This document shows, in pieces, positions 48,301-59,424 of a stretch of 64,000 nt of DNA; the stretch's first letter is position 1; each line of letters opens with the position of its first letter. Made by a program: the position numbers and the translations under genes. The notes under the pieces were generated by a model. The model did not search any database and was not told where the DNA came from. It worked only from the letters and a program-made list of their open reading frames with translations. Source of the stretch: Astropecten irregularis (Eukaryota > Echinodermata > Asteroidea > Paxillosida > Astropectinidae); the NCBI GenBank assembly GCA_963971285.1, contig OZ020244.1, forward strand, positions 26,970,001-27,034,000, written 5' to 3'.

Positions 48301-50077
48301 AATTCACTGTGTAGAACATGTACATGTAATGTCCAATTGCGTGACTCAAAACTTTGTTAACATCTTGCTATAGATATTTGCACGTAAATCTTATTATATA
48401 TCATTAAATACCAGCACCAAATCTTAATCGAAATGCTATCGATGTAGGTTGCGGAGTATTGTACATCATTTTGTCAAATGACAATGTGTTCCATAAACAC
48501 TGCAACTAAATCCATGGGCTAAAAGTAAGTTTTTTAACGTTGAGATATGGTCACTTTTAAACCATATGTCTTAATCAAACAAAATAAAAACCTGCAAGAT
48601 ATTTACATCATATTCAAAATTTAGTGTGTATTTCAATATGCCATTGTATGAGGATGAGCGACAATTGACCACATACGTTCCAACATAACTTTTATGTTCA
48701 CATAACAGTTCCACCACGTAATGAGACCCCGAACACCTAGTGGTTGTTCACACAACCACAAGTCTAGTTATTAATGGTTTTGTAAATTAGGCTTGACCTT
48801 CACTGACTTGGATGAGCATTGCTTTTTGAGTGCACATGAAAAAAAATAAAACGCTGGCTCAGGTGGGATCACTCTCACTCCCTTTAAAAATCAAGGCCTG
48901 CGGCATCATCCAACTCCTCCACGACTTACGTGCAAACTTGAGGTTGAGCTGCAGGTCCTCCAGTAGATGAGCATCACGGTTGACCAGCTCCAGGACAGGG
49001 TCCACCAGGATGGCATCCCTGGTCTGTCTATCAGCTAGCAAGTAAGTGTAGGTGTAGGACTGATAGTCAAACAGCTGTACCAAGGAGAGAGAGAAATAGT
49101 GATCCGGTGATTGGTGTGAAGTGAATCCCTTCTGATTACTCTACCATTTACACATTTTCCCGAGAGCAGTTCACGTTCCCAAGCTCTTCACTTTAACTAA
49201 AATCATCATCATCATCATGTTTTCAGTCTCACCTCCAGGCTGACATTCTTACTGTACCTTTTGGTAAATTCATTGAAAAGTAAACAAAGAAAAACTGCAT
49301 GGAGCGGGGTTCGAACCTGCGACCCCCGAATACCGTATCGGTCCTCTACCAACTGAGCTATCCAGCCCTATGTTGGCGGTATCCCTAATAGTCAATTATC
49401 TTTGTTCGTATCAAGTAAACTCATCAGTTGTGGAAATTTGCATGTTTTCATCTTGTTAATAGTAATATGATTTATTTTCCTTTTGGTATCAATGGTTACA
49501 AAAATTAACCACAGGCATCGATGAAGAAGCTGTGCCTGTAAAAGTCAAACTAAAGAAATAACTTTGTTAGTGGTTTAAAATAAATCGTCCAGACATGCCA
49601 AAGTGGCTGATTGTTGTGAGTACTTTAGGGTCGGCAAGAGACCAAATCTGCAACCATCAAGAGCAGTAGGTGTTTTGTACAGCTCTCCGAGTATCCAGCA
49701 GTATAATGTGTTGGATCTTAGCTAGCAGGTACAAGAGTGGAAGCATCTCACTGCATCCTCATCACAGTCTACTGAATCAAGGAGTGAGAGACATTCTCTT
49801 CACTGACATCAGAACGCGGAAGTGGGTTGACGGGAGAGGGAAAGTGCCATACCTGTCGAAAAAGTAAATTGGATGGGATTTGAACAGTGGCTGATGACAT
49901 ACACCTTGCCCCGGCCGGCCCGGCCAATGGTGTTATGAGAGGTTGCAGAAACAGGCTGTGGCTAGGCTGCTCCCGTGAGAGCTGGGGAGAAAGCTTGCTG
50001 AGCGCCGACAGGGAGGAAACGGTGCTCCGCCTAGACAGTGTAGTCAACCTCGGTGCGAGACGTTTGATGGCATTCAT
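39419..50077 (-). CDS. ETHE1: ETHE1-type persulfide dioxygenase (7 exons, 304 aa)
   Basis: Mitochondrial non-heme iron enzyme that oxidises glutathione persulfide to sulfite in hydrogen-sulfide breakdown. Exons: 49853-50077, 48930-49074, 44782-44930, 43600-43738, 42866-42955, 42014-42130, 39419-39468; joined length 915 bases, in frame. Residues 1-60 are rich in Arg and Ser with no acids until residue 36, as expected for a mitochondrial presequence, so I start at the ATG at 50077. The open frame above it has no other ATG. Metallo-beta-lactamase signatures: THCHADH at 126-132, TPGHTSGC with His183, [15 protein letters not shown] with Asp205, and PAHDYTG near 244-250. His127 or His129, His183 and Asp205 correspond to iron-ligand positions. 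Human ETHE1 has 254 residues; the excess is N-terminal. The last exon ends [13 protein letters not shown]. Introns carry large repeat arrays. Confidence 0.93.
39712..41399 (+). repeat. Thirteen-unit satellite derived from a LINE 3' end with (TAG)n tails
   Basis: Each unit is GAGCTAAGGACTGTCATG, then GGATAGAGTGGCCTGGAGGG, then ATGTTCATGGTGACTGAGCA and CTTCTTGACA, closed by a variable (TAG)n run of about 3 to 22 triplets. The first unit is longer upstream: from the ATG at 39712 it reads [20 protein letters not shown] then RGYVHGD and stop, a typical non-LTR retrotransposon C terminus. The other units start at about that GAGCTAAGG point. It lies in the last intron of ETHE1, on the opposite strand. 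Confidence 0.85.
41700..41950. repeat. Probable old repeat, unclassified
   Basis: Contains GCGGAGGGAGGAAAATCAGA and AACCCAGAGAAAAACC, then GAGCCCGGGCCACATTGGTG, which look like a decayed dispersed element. No second copy is visible in this window, so the call rests only on general appearance. In the last intron of ETHE1. Confidence 0.25.
43929..44261 (-). mobile_element. LINE reverse-transcriptase C-terminal fragment
   Basis: The minus-strand frame of about 110 codons reads [52 protein letters not shown]. This is the characteristic post-polymerase region of non-LTR retrotransposon proteins (xGYRWSDxVSNxRLL...IRERQxR..GHVARx...GRPxxTW). It is 5'-truncated. It lies in intron 3 of ETHE1 on the same strand as the gene. 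Confidence 0.8.
45154..48768 (+). mobile_element. Concatemer of Helitron-like non-autonomous elements
   Basis: Three copies of the palindrome AGGTGTTCGG-GTTCAAG-CCGAACACCT stand in tandem at 45154, 45215 and 45265. Three bodies follow (starting near 45341, 46326 and 47299) that share CAAACTTGTCAGCAGGACTT, TTGACGTCATGA and CCGGAAGTT words. Each ends CGAACACCTA, a hairpin GTGGTTGT-TCMC-ACAACCAC, and CTAGTT (ends near 46302, 47281, 48767). A hairpin a few bases before CTAGT is the usual Helitron 3' end, and inverted subterminal repeats suggest the Helitron2/Helentron type. No Rep or helicase frame is present. It fills intron 2 of ETHE1. Confidence 0.7.
49270..49412 (-). repeat. tRNA-derived SINE-like element, copy 2
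   Basis: Minus-strand head GGGCTGGATAGCTCAGTTGG with GGTTCGAACCCCGC as B box. The flanks ACTTTTCAATGA and CGAACAAAGATAAT are shared with 4461-4626. As in copy 1, the anticodon arm does not form a regular stem. Located between exons 1 and 2 of ETHE1. Confidence 0.6.
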
Positions 50078-50622
50078 ATTTCCAATCTGTGTAGTCACAA
50101 AAAGCAACAATGATATTAACCACACATTGATACCTGTCTCACTACTCAAACCGTCACACTCTTAAACCTCAATTTTGATTCTTAATTTAAAAGTGCACAC
50201 GTCATTGACATCCAGACAATTGCAACAGGTTAAAGCTGCAGTCTGTGAACAGGTGCCCAGGCAAACAAGATAAAGTGAGATGCAGACTGATGACCATGAG
50301 TAGAACTTGTTGCAAAAGGGGATCAAACTTTTCCTGGTGCTAGCATCAATATTGACTCTGGATTTAGCTGTGTAAATATATGCACCTGGATACATAGGAT
50401 AAGACAAAACAATGATTAGAGCATTGACATAATTTACACAAGAATGTTCTTAAAATTGATGGCAAAGAAAAGATAGGTCTATGCCCTGCATGAGTCATGA
50501 GATTCTATTCCATTCAATAGCTGAGTAATGGGATGCATATTTGCAAAACTAGATCAAACTACATTTACAGGCTTTTCTTGTTCCTTTGAAAGTTTGGGTT
50601 CTTGCTTATTCCTTCAAACGCC

Positions 50623-50790
50623 CTATTCTACATACAGAACATGGACATTTGTTTGAGTGGTGCAGTTTCGAACATTCTTTTCTAAAGTTGTCTGGGTGAC
50701 AAATGCTTGCCCTGAATCACATACAGGACATACAGATATGTAGTGCAGAATTAGTTCAGAGAATCCAAATTCCAACTGCTCTTCAGATTG
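50623..50790 (-). pseudogene. Possible degenerate C2H2-type zinc-finger tail
   Basis: A minus-strand open stretch of 55 codons ending in TAG reads SEEQLEFGFSEL, then VCPVCDSGQAF, TTLEKN, VRNC. The spacing C-x2-C-x5-F-x5-L-x2-N-x3-C matches a classic finger except that the two histidines are Asn and Cys. The frame has an upstream stop and no obvious acceptor site. It could be a decayed finger exon, a transposon fragment or chance. Confidence 0.25.
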
Positions 50791-53061
50791 TCACCTGATT
50801 CTTGGTGAAATCCAGACAGCCTAAGCTAGACAAATAATGAATAATAAAGGTAAACCAGTATTTGAAACACTCAGTAAACTAAATCATAGAGCATGAAAAT
50901 AGCATCCCTGGTCATTGGGGCCCCATTTACATTCCTGGAACAATTTCAGCTCCCTGGGGAATATACAGAACTTTGCATTATTTGATCAAACTACACAATA
51001 TCAGTGTTGACAATCCAGTACCTCAGTTATCCAAACCATGTGTACTTTACACTTTGTCACATCAAACTCAGTGTATACAGTAAACTATCATTGTACCATT
51101 GCAAGTCCCATCATGATAAGAACTGATGGGCAAAATCCTCACACAGCTATTTGTTCAATTGTGTATTATGGTGTCTTGTGGGATACGTTAACAATGGGAA
51201 CAATCCTTTTCCACAAGTCGGCTTTTGTTGACTTGGTGCCCAACGATTTTTGAGCACTAATAAGTCTATGGACTTTTGGTGAACAATAGAAAAAAGGTAA
51301 GAACAATGGAGGAACCCCATACATGTAAGTGTTCATCTGTAAAATGACAGGAGTGGATCCAGGATTTTCCAAAAGGGGGAAGTGGAAATAAAATGTGCCG
51401 ATTCAAAGCTAGCTAATTTTGTCTCCCCCACCCCCTTTATCTTCTCTTTTTGAGTCTTTCTGCCTCCCTAGGCCTATATATTGTTCTTTTTATTTTATTT
51501 TATTTTTTTGGCTGGAAGAAAAGGGGGTGTGTGTGCGCCCACTAGGCTTCTGAAAGAAACTGTGATTACAAAATCATTTAACATACAACTGCGGTAGTTT
51601 TCATTAAGTAGGCCTACAGGTTGTTCATGTAGCTCTAGTTTTATAATAACTAAATAGTTTTTATATAGCGCAAATTCCGCCAAATTTTGACGCTCAGTGC
51701 GCTTTTTACAAATTCATCTTGAATACATGCCCCAAACCAAAAGTTTAACAAAAATCTTACGCATTCTTTGAACTTGCATTTTTGGAAATGATCGATAAAA
51801 ACATACACATTCAAGTTTTATTAATAAAAAAACAAAGACACGAAGACCCTATTATAGATAATGGCAGTATTTCTACCTGAGTGGTCAAATGTCGCCTTCA
51901 ACGTAACCACACCATCAGAGCTCCTCGAACATCCAACTCACAAAATAAAAGGCTAACGTACTTTGTTGTTTGTTTGTTTGTTTTAACCCCAAAAGGCAAC
52001 TTGTGATTCTCAATGGAGCCAGAATGATCTGGTTTGGACTGGATTCAAAATTTCATTGACACATTGATAAGGATGTAAGATAACTTGCATTGATCTAGGC
52101 CAAACTCATCATGTGCTGCAACAGGTGAACCACATTCACAGTGATATTCAAGGACTACCTTGAACATGTAAGCCTACCAGGAGCACTCCTACATATATGA
52201 AGATAATGGGCTTACAGGCAAAATACCTCAATATTAACAGTGATTACTTTACTTCGCTAGACCAAGCCACCAAAAACAATTATCGGGCCACCGATTTGAG
52301 GAACAATGCCAGTGCAGTGCACTGTTCACTGGTCCTATGGACCACCAAGAGACTGCAAAATTAATTTCCACCCCTGAATAATGGGGAGATTTATGATGCA
52401 ATACAGTTTTTAACTACACTTTTGCACTTGAAGTACAGTGTGACACAATTTTTTTACACAAGTATCGAAGTACTGTACATAGATAAATACATAGGCCTAC
52501 TGTATACATGTACATAAATATGTTGAAAGGGAGGATCTAGTTTTCTATCTTGAGACAAGGAAGTGTCAGACATGTTACATAAGCACAATATTACATAATA
52601 CCATGGAGCTATCTCCATGCATATACCGAGACCAAAAACAAGTATTCAAAGTATGTTGCTATTCATAATACTTGAACCATTTTTGCAAATAATATGTATG
52701 AGGTTAATATCGTAGTGAATAAAGGCACTGAACAGCATGACTGGAATGGGCGTCGCCGCAGGTTGCCCAGCAGACATGCATACACTAAGCAGTCTTGTGA
52801 ATCAGCTCATCCAACGTGTCAACATTGAGTGGTCATTTCGTGTGTGTGCTCGCTGGGACCCCAAGGCTCACATCAGCCCCTTGTCAGAATCCCAGCAAGA
52901 AAGCCAAATACTGGTACAACAATTTACTAACCTTCACTGCTAACTCCAGGTCTATCACAATTTTAACTAGGAAAATAATGAAGTCTGGTGCTATGCAGCG
53001 TTCTTAGGCGTACTAGCATGACTAGGATTCCAAATATTCCTGTTAATGTTAATGAAGACTA

Positions 53062-53165
53062 CAGGCCTTCACAAAATGAGACTTGAGGCCAGGCAGCTTG
53101 GGATTTATTTCTTTACCGCCATTTTTTGTCCTAAATAGATGAGGGGCTTGAGATAGTATATGGCA
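53062..53165. repeat. TTTACGAA foldback element, left half (copy e)
   Basis: GGCCTTCACAAAATGAGACT, CTTGGGATTTATTTCTTTAC, CGCCATTTTTTGTCCTAAAT and GGGGCTTGAGATA match the left half of the copy at 36985-37208. The right half is absent. Confidence 0.6.
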
Positions 53166-53292
53166 TAACACGGTAACAATACGTGCAGAACCCAGAACCT
53201 ATTACTATTATTACGACAATTACCGGTAAGTGGTCTGTTTTTTTACAGTTCAAAAATTCTATAATGACTGAGCAACCCTTCTTCTGTTCCTG

Positions 53293-54048
53293 GGGCCGAT
53301 TTCACGAAACTCTTCTTATGTTAGGATCGATCTCATGACTTAGGACGAGTCCTGGCTGTAAGATCGATCTTAGCTATGACGCGTCCTAGGATCGATTTCA
53401 CCAAACGCGTCTTAGCCAAGATCAATCTGCAATGCTGATAAATAAATTGTAATTTATTGGACGAGGATGGCCTTTCCAAATTACAACGGCTGTTTACTTG
53501 ATTCAATTGGAGCGAGTGCAAGCAACAGTCGTAGTTTTATGCTTGCGGTATGCGCGCGCAGCATGAATGAAGTGCGTAAACTATCTGAAATAACCATTGA
53601 TCTCCAATGGAGATCAATGGAAATAACGTACTCACATGGGCGACGAGGTCAAATTCATATGCCAATCTTGAAATAATCCCTGTCAAACAATAGACAAATC
53701 ATCTACGTTTTCCTCGTCATTTTAAACTATCGAGTCGATTTCTCCGGTCACGGAATATTACCTCGCCTATATATAGTCTAGGCCTACCTCGGGCTCCCCG
53801 CCCGGCGAGTCGCTATCACTCAGCAAGAAGCGTAAGCGCCATTGGCATTGTTGCTGATATGTACGTGTTCGTGCAGATAAGACGACCCTCAGACCCGTCC
53901 TAAGTTAAGACGAGTTCAGCCGCGTTGCTATGGAAGTTGAGATGCATTGAACGCGTCCTAACTTTTGTGAAATCGATCCTAGGACGCGTCCTGACATAGG
54001 ACGAGTTACCCATCCTAAGACGCGTCTTAGCGTTTAGTGAAATCGGCC
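53293..54048. repeat. Large foldback, GGCCGATTTCAC ends
   Basis: 756 bases. Left end GGCCGATTTCACGAAACTC, right end TTTAGTGAAATCGGCC. Both arms hold many inverted copies of CCTAGGATCGAT, GACGCGTC and TAAGACG words (for example AAGATCGATCTTAGC). The centre is unique and includes GATCTCCAATGGAGATCAAT, itself a palindrome. It is related to the smaller foldback at 14577-14715. Confidence 0.7.
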
Positions 54049-55092
54049 GCTGGAGTTCTTCTAGTTTTTGTAGTCCCACTTACTGGGCCATAGAAGACAA
54101 AAACCGTTAAAAAGGGGTTCTAAAACCTAAAGCGGCTAAAGCCCAGTACACTGTACTGTAAGTGGAACTATAGGCCTATGCGTGTTTTGAGTCATTCTTC
54201 ATGTTACTGATTAAGATTCCCCTCCTTTTACTCAATGTTTCCCTAAAAAACTCAAAACTCTACCAACTTTCCAAAACTTTAGCTTGCTGACATCAGAACC
54301 AACTGTTTGTCTTTGTGTGAGTTTGATAACTGTGAAGTGTAAATTTCTCTTCCCCTATATAGGGACATGTAGTTGTACTATGCTGAATGCTATTGTAAAC
54401 CAATGCCCTGATAAGATTAGCACTACTCCCCATAGAAGCTTAGGCCTCTTACTACTAAGTACTATGTACACTGTACTGTACTCTCTGTTTATAGCTCTAT
54501 GATTGTAAATACATGTACTAATAACTAATCCAGGCCTACAATCAAGCAGTGCGTAAGGGCCTTTTTAGAAGTAAAACACAAGTTACATGTACATCATGAT
54601 ACAATTAGGCCTAACTTCGAACATGACAAAACTTGTTTAAGTTAAACGTTATCTTTCATATTCGTCAACATTGTCTAAGTTCAGCTTTACATCTATCTAT
54701 ATGTCAGCTTTTACCAGTAATTTCTCGACACCGCTTCAGCTCCAGTTCGACAACTCCGTGCTGATGTTATGATAATATGATGTTGTCGGCCGACGTGTAA
54801 AAACTGCACGTGAAAACACTAAACAAACCCTACATACAGCTAAGCTGCAGGTCACAGTATTGCAGGTCGCATGATTTAGTGCGCCCTCTATCTTGTGTCC
54901 CTGAAATTATAATACTTTGGTTTTTGTGAAAGAAAATAATGAAAATTCATGGGCAACAACACAGTCCCACTTTTATGGTCAGTGCCCACTTTTTGAGAAA
55001 ACATTCTTTTTTTTTTTACTTTTAAACATCAAAATTATTTGTGGTCATCTCTTTTCTTTATATAATCCAGGATGTTTCTACCACATTGTATT

Positions 55093-55290
55093 AAAGGTAG
55101 TATCATACTTTGGTAAGAAACCAAAACAGTTAATGTTCACAGATTTACTTACGTTTAATTTACAGGGTATGAAGATGGTGGTGGTAGAAACATAGTACGG
55201 TTACAATTGTTCTGCCTGAAATGCTGTATTTATGAAGAAAAGAGTAAAACCAGTGACCAAAATTATTTTTGATCTTTTAAATGTCAAAGC
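55093..55290. repeat. AAAGGTAGTATCATACTTTGG element, left part
   Basis: TTAAAGGTAGTATCATACTT, ACAGGGTATGAAGATGG, GCCTGAAATGCTGTATTTAT and GACCAAAATTATTTTTGATC match the complete element at 33091-33456 in order. The right end with its inverted repeat is not seen. Confidence 0.65.
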
Positions 55291-56203
55291 CAAGAATTGG
55301 GCATGCTGTGGGCGTAACTACGGTGGCTCTCAAGGAACATCATTAATCGTTAATAAAGACGTCCTCAATTCAAGACACCCCCCCCCCCCATTACGTCCAC
55401 AACATTCACAACATTCAGAACATTAACCTTTTGACGTAGATTCTCTGGTTTGAAAAAGAAAACGAAGCTTCACGGCTTCAATGAAAACCCACAACCTATT
55501 ATACAATGATAACAGATAGAGCCTGACTTGAACGTAGTGTCACGTCTCTCGAATAGGAGAGATTTCAGATCGTAAACGGCTTGTTTTGAGGCAGGAATTG
55601 GAGGCAGATTGTACATGCATAAGTGGAAACAAACATCATGTACAATAATATAAAGAGCTCTATATACGTGTCTTCAGAGATGGAGTTATAGTTATCATCT
55701 GGGGCTGACGACAAAAGGAGAGGAAGTCACCCAAATAAGTGACCTTTTATAATTAGTTCAAGGTAGGATGTGTTATACACAATACGTACAATATTGACAT
55801 CAAGTCCACAGGACTATGGCTGTTGATAATCAAATTACTCCCTGTTATTTTTATTCACGTCAACGCTTCCCTTCCAAAGAACTCACGTATAATTTGGTAT
55901 CATGATAGCAAAACCAAGTAATTTATTAAGCAAGCCTCTGTAGATTAAGAAACACAATAATTTCATGGTACACCATCCATAAAACAGGGCGTGGTAATAT
56001 GTGACGTGAACTGGCAAGCACGTCTTTCCAGCTTGGCAACAACATGAACCACTATTGGTGTGGGTTCTTCGGCCACATCATATGAAGTCCCGCTTTGGAT
56101 GTTACGAACAACCATTTCTTGCAGGTAAAATTGCTGGATTCATCAGATGATCTACTGAACTGTGCCTCGGATATACGACGAACGTGTCGCTATAATATTC
56201 ATC

Positions 56204-57319
56204 ATGGGATCAGGCATTTCATCAGAGGAGTGCACTGCACAAAACATCAGTGAGGAGGACGCCAGCCTTTGGTTGTATTCTGAAACAGACCCGTTTTTCA
56301 TCACCATAGTGTTACCAACTATTCTGGGCTGTGCCATTCTATTAAACCTGAGCTTTCTGTTTGTCTTCGCTCGTATTCCCAGCATGAGAACGGATCTTAA
56401 CATCTATCTGGTGAACCTGGCATTGGCTGACCTGCTGTATATAACTACGAACTCAATATTTACTATTGCGAAGTACATAGTATCACCACTGATATATCAC
56501 ATATCGTTACGGAATTTGACTGACTGTGCATTTCTGTTCATAAGCCTGAATACAGGATTATACACAGGTATAGCCCTGGTACTGATGGTGTCAACTGAGA
56601 GATACCTTGCACTGTGTCATCCCTTCAAACATCTTAAAATCCGAGGCAGGCGACGAACCTGGAAACTGATAGCCATCTGCTGGCTGGTGGGGCTCATGTT
56701 TGCATCTGTCTCGGGTTTTAGAAAAGCCAGATTCTATTGTCTTACATGGCCTGAAAATGAAGTCTATAATGATTTGCCAAAAACGTCAACAATGTGTCAC
56801 CACGCAACCTCATGGTACAAGTACTATGCTCGTCCTCTTTTGAATCTCCCATGGCTTATCACAGTGACCGTGAGCATTTACATGTACGCCCGTATCATAC
56901 GGGTTTTACACAGGCGAAGGGGAATCGAAGGAAGTGATCAAGTTCGAAATCAAGTGGCCAAAATGCTGGTCGTTAACGGTATGGTCTTCTTTCTGTGTCA
57001 GACCCCAGAGCGTGTGGTAAGCATCTCCAGCTACATCAGTCTTGTAGCTCAAGTTCCTGATCCGATAGAGGCAGCACTAGGAAGTGGAGGAGGGTTATGG
57101 TTTGAACTTATTCCCCAGTTCATTAATTCATCGATCAATCCGTTGATTTACGGTGCCATTAGTGCCCAGTATCGAGCTGCATACCGTCAGGCATTCCGGT
57201 TCAAGATTAGACGAAGACTGCGAGGGAATCCCAATCCTCAACTGTCCATACATTTACCAGAACACAATGTGGTGTCGGGCAGTTCGAACACCAACGACAC
57301 CAGTGAAACCCGGCTTTGA
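56204..57319 (+). CDS. Class A (rhodopsin-like) GPCR, probably peptide-type, 371 aa, single exon
   Basis: Seven-helix plasma-membrane receptor. The start is the ATG at 56204 (TCATCATGG); the frame is open upstream only through a GTG. N-terminal tail with a glycosylation site NIS (14-16). TM1 about 31-57, TM2 66-88 with LALAD (Asp76), Cys108 before TM3, ERY (132-134) at the end of TM3, TM4 153-172, a second loop with Cys199, TM5 211-233, TM6 251-275, TM7 298-318 with NPLIY (312-316). The C tail is Arg-rich then Ser/Thr-rich. TM6 reads FFLCQTP, so Gln266 replaces the usual toggle-switch Trp of the CWxP motif. The overall pattern resembles neuropeptide receptors, but I cannot name a ligand. Length is normal for the class and the gene looks intact. 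Confidence 0.9.
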   Translation: MGSGISSEECTAQNISEEDASLWLYSETDPFFITIVLPTILGCAILLNLSFLFVFARIPSMRTDLNIYLVNLALADLLYITTNSIFTIAKYIVSPLIYHISLRNLTDCAFLFISLNTGLYTGIALVLMVSTERYLALCHPFKHLKIRGRRRTWKLIAICWLVGLMFASVSGFRKARFYCLTWPENEVYNDLPKTSTMCHHATSWYKYYARPLLNLPWLITVTVSIYMYARIIRVLHRRRGIEGSDQVRNQVAKMLVVNGMVFFLCQTPERVVSISSYISLVAQVPDPIEAALGSGGGLWFELIPQFINSSINPLIYGAISAQYRAAYRQAFRFKIRRRLRGNPNPQLSIHLPEHNVVSGSSNTNDTSETRL

Positions 57320-58030
57320 GATGGAAAATACTGCATATAGGTCTATACCTATCTATAATACATTTGTTGGTGCGAGTCAATTCGATATTATTTAGGCCTA
57401 CACGATCAATCACTTGAACGTAAGATTGATTATCTTCATTGTAAATATGCGTCATCTCCAAATTGAATATTATGATGATTTTGTGCCTCATTGAGACATG
57501 TACTTTTAAACACATGTGCATGCTCCACCTTGACATGGATATAAACTGTTAATATAGGACCTACTTTTGGTGTTATTAGCGGTAATCGACTTGGCGTGAT
57601 ATCAAGAAAGGGTTTGTTTTGAGACAATGAGAGGCATTTGGGAGTATAAATTGGTAGCAAGTTGATGTAACCTTACTAAGTTGTCTCTTGAAAATATCCC
57701 CAAATTGGCTAACAATACCCCATTTTAGAAAAAAAAAAGATTACTTCTAAATACCGATTGTGCCTATAATTAGGTGTCCTGAATTTTCAAAACGGCCGAT
57801 ATCAAGTTGAAGATTGAGGTTAGATGAGTCAATTTGACAAAATAATCCCCACTGGCTTAACGAAATCCTTATAGTTTCAATATTTCAAGCATAAAACTAT
57901 GCACCTTTGAATAGAATCTGGTAACATATTTAAATAGATGGGCATTTTCCGACCAAGCGGACGGACGAGGTGACATCGACTATAATGTCCGTCCGATATT
58001 CAGGAAACTGTCTGGGTGGGTTCAACCATA

Positions 58031-58709
58031 CACGGGTTTACTCCATGGCGGCCATCTTAGATTTTGATCGCAACTTCAAAACGAGGCACTTCCACGCGTG
58101 CGCACTTTTCTAAGTGTAAGCCCGTCCATTGTCGAAGACAATACACGGGTTTACACTTCGGCGGTTTTGATCGCGACTTTTAAACGAGGCACTATCACAC
58201 ATGCGCTTTTTTCGAAGTGTGAACCCGTGTATTGTGTGCATGCATTGTTTACGCCAAGCTCCCTGCACGCGTGGCCCGGCTAGATGACTGATAATGAGGC
58301 TGGTAAAAACAAAACTCAATTGAACAAAACAAAACCCGGGTTGAAGGGGTAAAGTAGAACAACCGATTTAATTTGCTCATGCGCAGAGATGACTCAATTG
58401 GGAACCTTAATTCACAATACACGGGTTTACACCATGGCGGCCATCTTGGATTTTGATCGCAACTTCAAAACGAGGCACTTCCACGCGTGCGCACTTTTCT
58501 AAGTGTAAGCCCGTCCATTGTCGAAGACAATACACGGGTTTACACTTCGGCAGTTTTGATCGCGACTTCAAAACGAGGCACTATCACGCATGCGCTTTTT
58601 TGGAAGTGTAAACCCGTGTATAGAACTGAGTGCGCATGCGTGATAGTGCCTCGTTTTGAAGTTGCGATCAAAATCTAAGATGGCCTCCAAGCTCTAAACC
58701 CGTGTATTG
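58031..58709. repeat. ACACGGGTTTACA direct and inverted repeat cluster
   Basis: Two direct copies of about 200 bases (58031-58231 and 58419-58619) share CCATGGCGGCCATCTT, GATTTTGATCGCAACTTCAA, GCGTGCGCACTTTTCTAAGT and ATCGCGACTT. A partial inverted copy follows (about 58600-58709, with CGTTTTGAAGTTGCGATCAA). CCCGTGTATTG and CAATACACGGG words mark most unit ends. Confidence 0.75.
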
Positions 58710-59424
58710 CCACGCAGCACTGACCTGTTCCTATTGTGACAGGGACCAGTCTATAGGCCAGGTATACCCAAAGATATATCTATGGGTATACCTGTATTAA
58801 CTGAAGTGTGATTGGTGTGTGTGTTGTGTATTTTAGACGCATATACTGACGTCAAGACTGTTTCCCGACGCCTCGCCCAATTTGATATGATTCAAGGATG
58901 ACGTCACAGGACAGGATTGGTATGGATAATAATATAGAACACTCAATATAAAGCAGCTTTGTTATTTTAAATCCCAGTTACCTTTTTATTTCAATACTAA
59001 ATCATAAAATCATTTATTCGAATAATAGGCCCATACATAATTATTCATTATGAGGTTACATTTCGTTTGATAATACGAGGAATATAAAACAAAAGGTCAA
59101 ACTATATTTCATTCATTTCATATAATGCAGTCAACTAAAGTGATAAAAACAGTTTCATGACAAATCCCAGCACCTTCAAAAACTTAAAACTCATATTTCA
59201 CTCAGTATCTGTAGCTATACATGTATTCAGAATATAGCATTAGCTTTTACTCTGCTTCAAAGTATCCTTATTATATAATTCGGTTTTTTTTTCATTTATA
59301 GTTTATTTCAGTTACATGATCACTCATAAATCGTTTATTTACATCACTTACTTATCCATATCAGGCCTTGCTGTTATTTATCCTACGGGAATAATTTTTA
59401 AAATCAATATCATGTTCACGTCTT

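Larger units (their letters stand above)
50078..56203. other. Intergenic region upstream of ETHE1 and the GPCR
   Basis: About 6.1 kb of mostly AT-rich sequence lying between two divergent genes, so promoters of both should be here. I see a zinc-finger-like fragment (50623-50790), a partial foldback (53062-53165), a large foldback (53293-54048) and a left-part MITE copy (55093-55290). The other open frames lack family signatures. No clear promoter motif was found. Confidence 0.6.

Noticed and set aside
49298-49371. tRNA gene on the minus strand
   Set aside because: Same reasons as the 4.5-kb copy; shares non-tRNA flanks with it.
50078-50149. Upstream extension of ETHE1 exon 1
   Set aside because: It has no ATG; the listed start is a TTG, and the presequence after the ATG at 50077 looks complete.
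56162-56203. Upstream extension of the GPCR frame
   Set aside because: It would begin at GTG; the first ATG in frame is 56204 with a suitable context.
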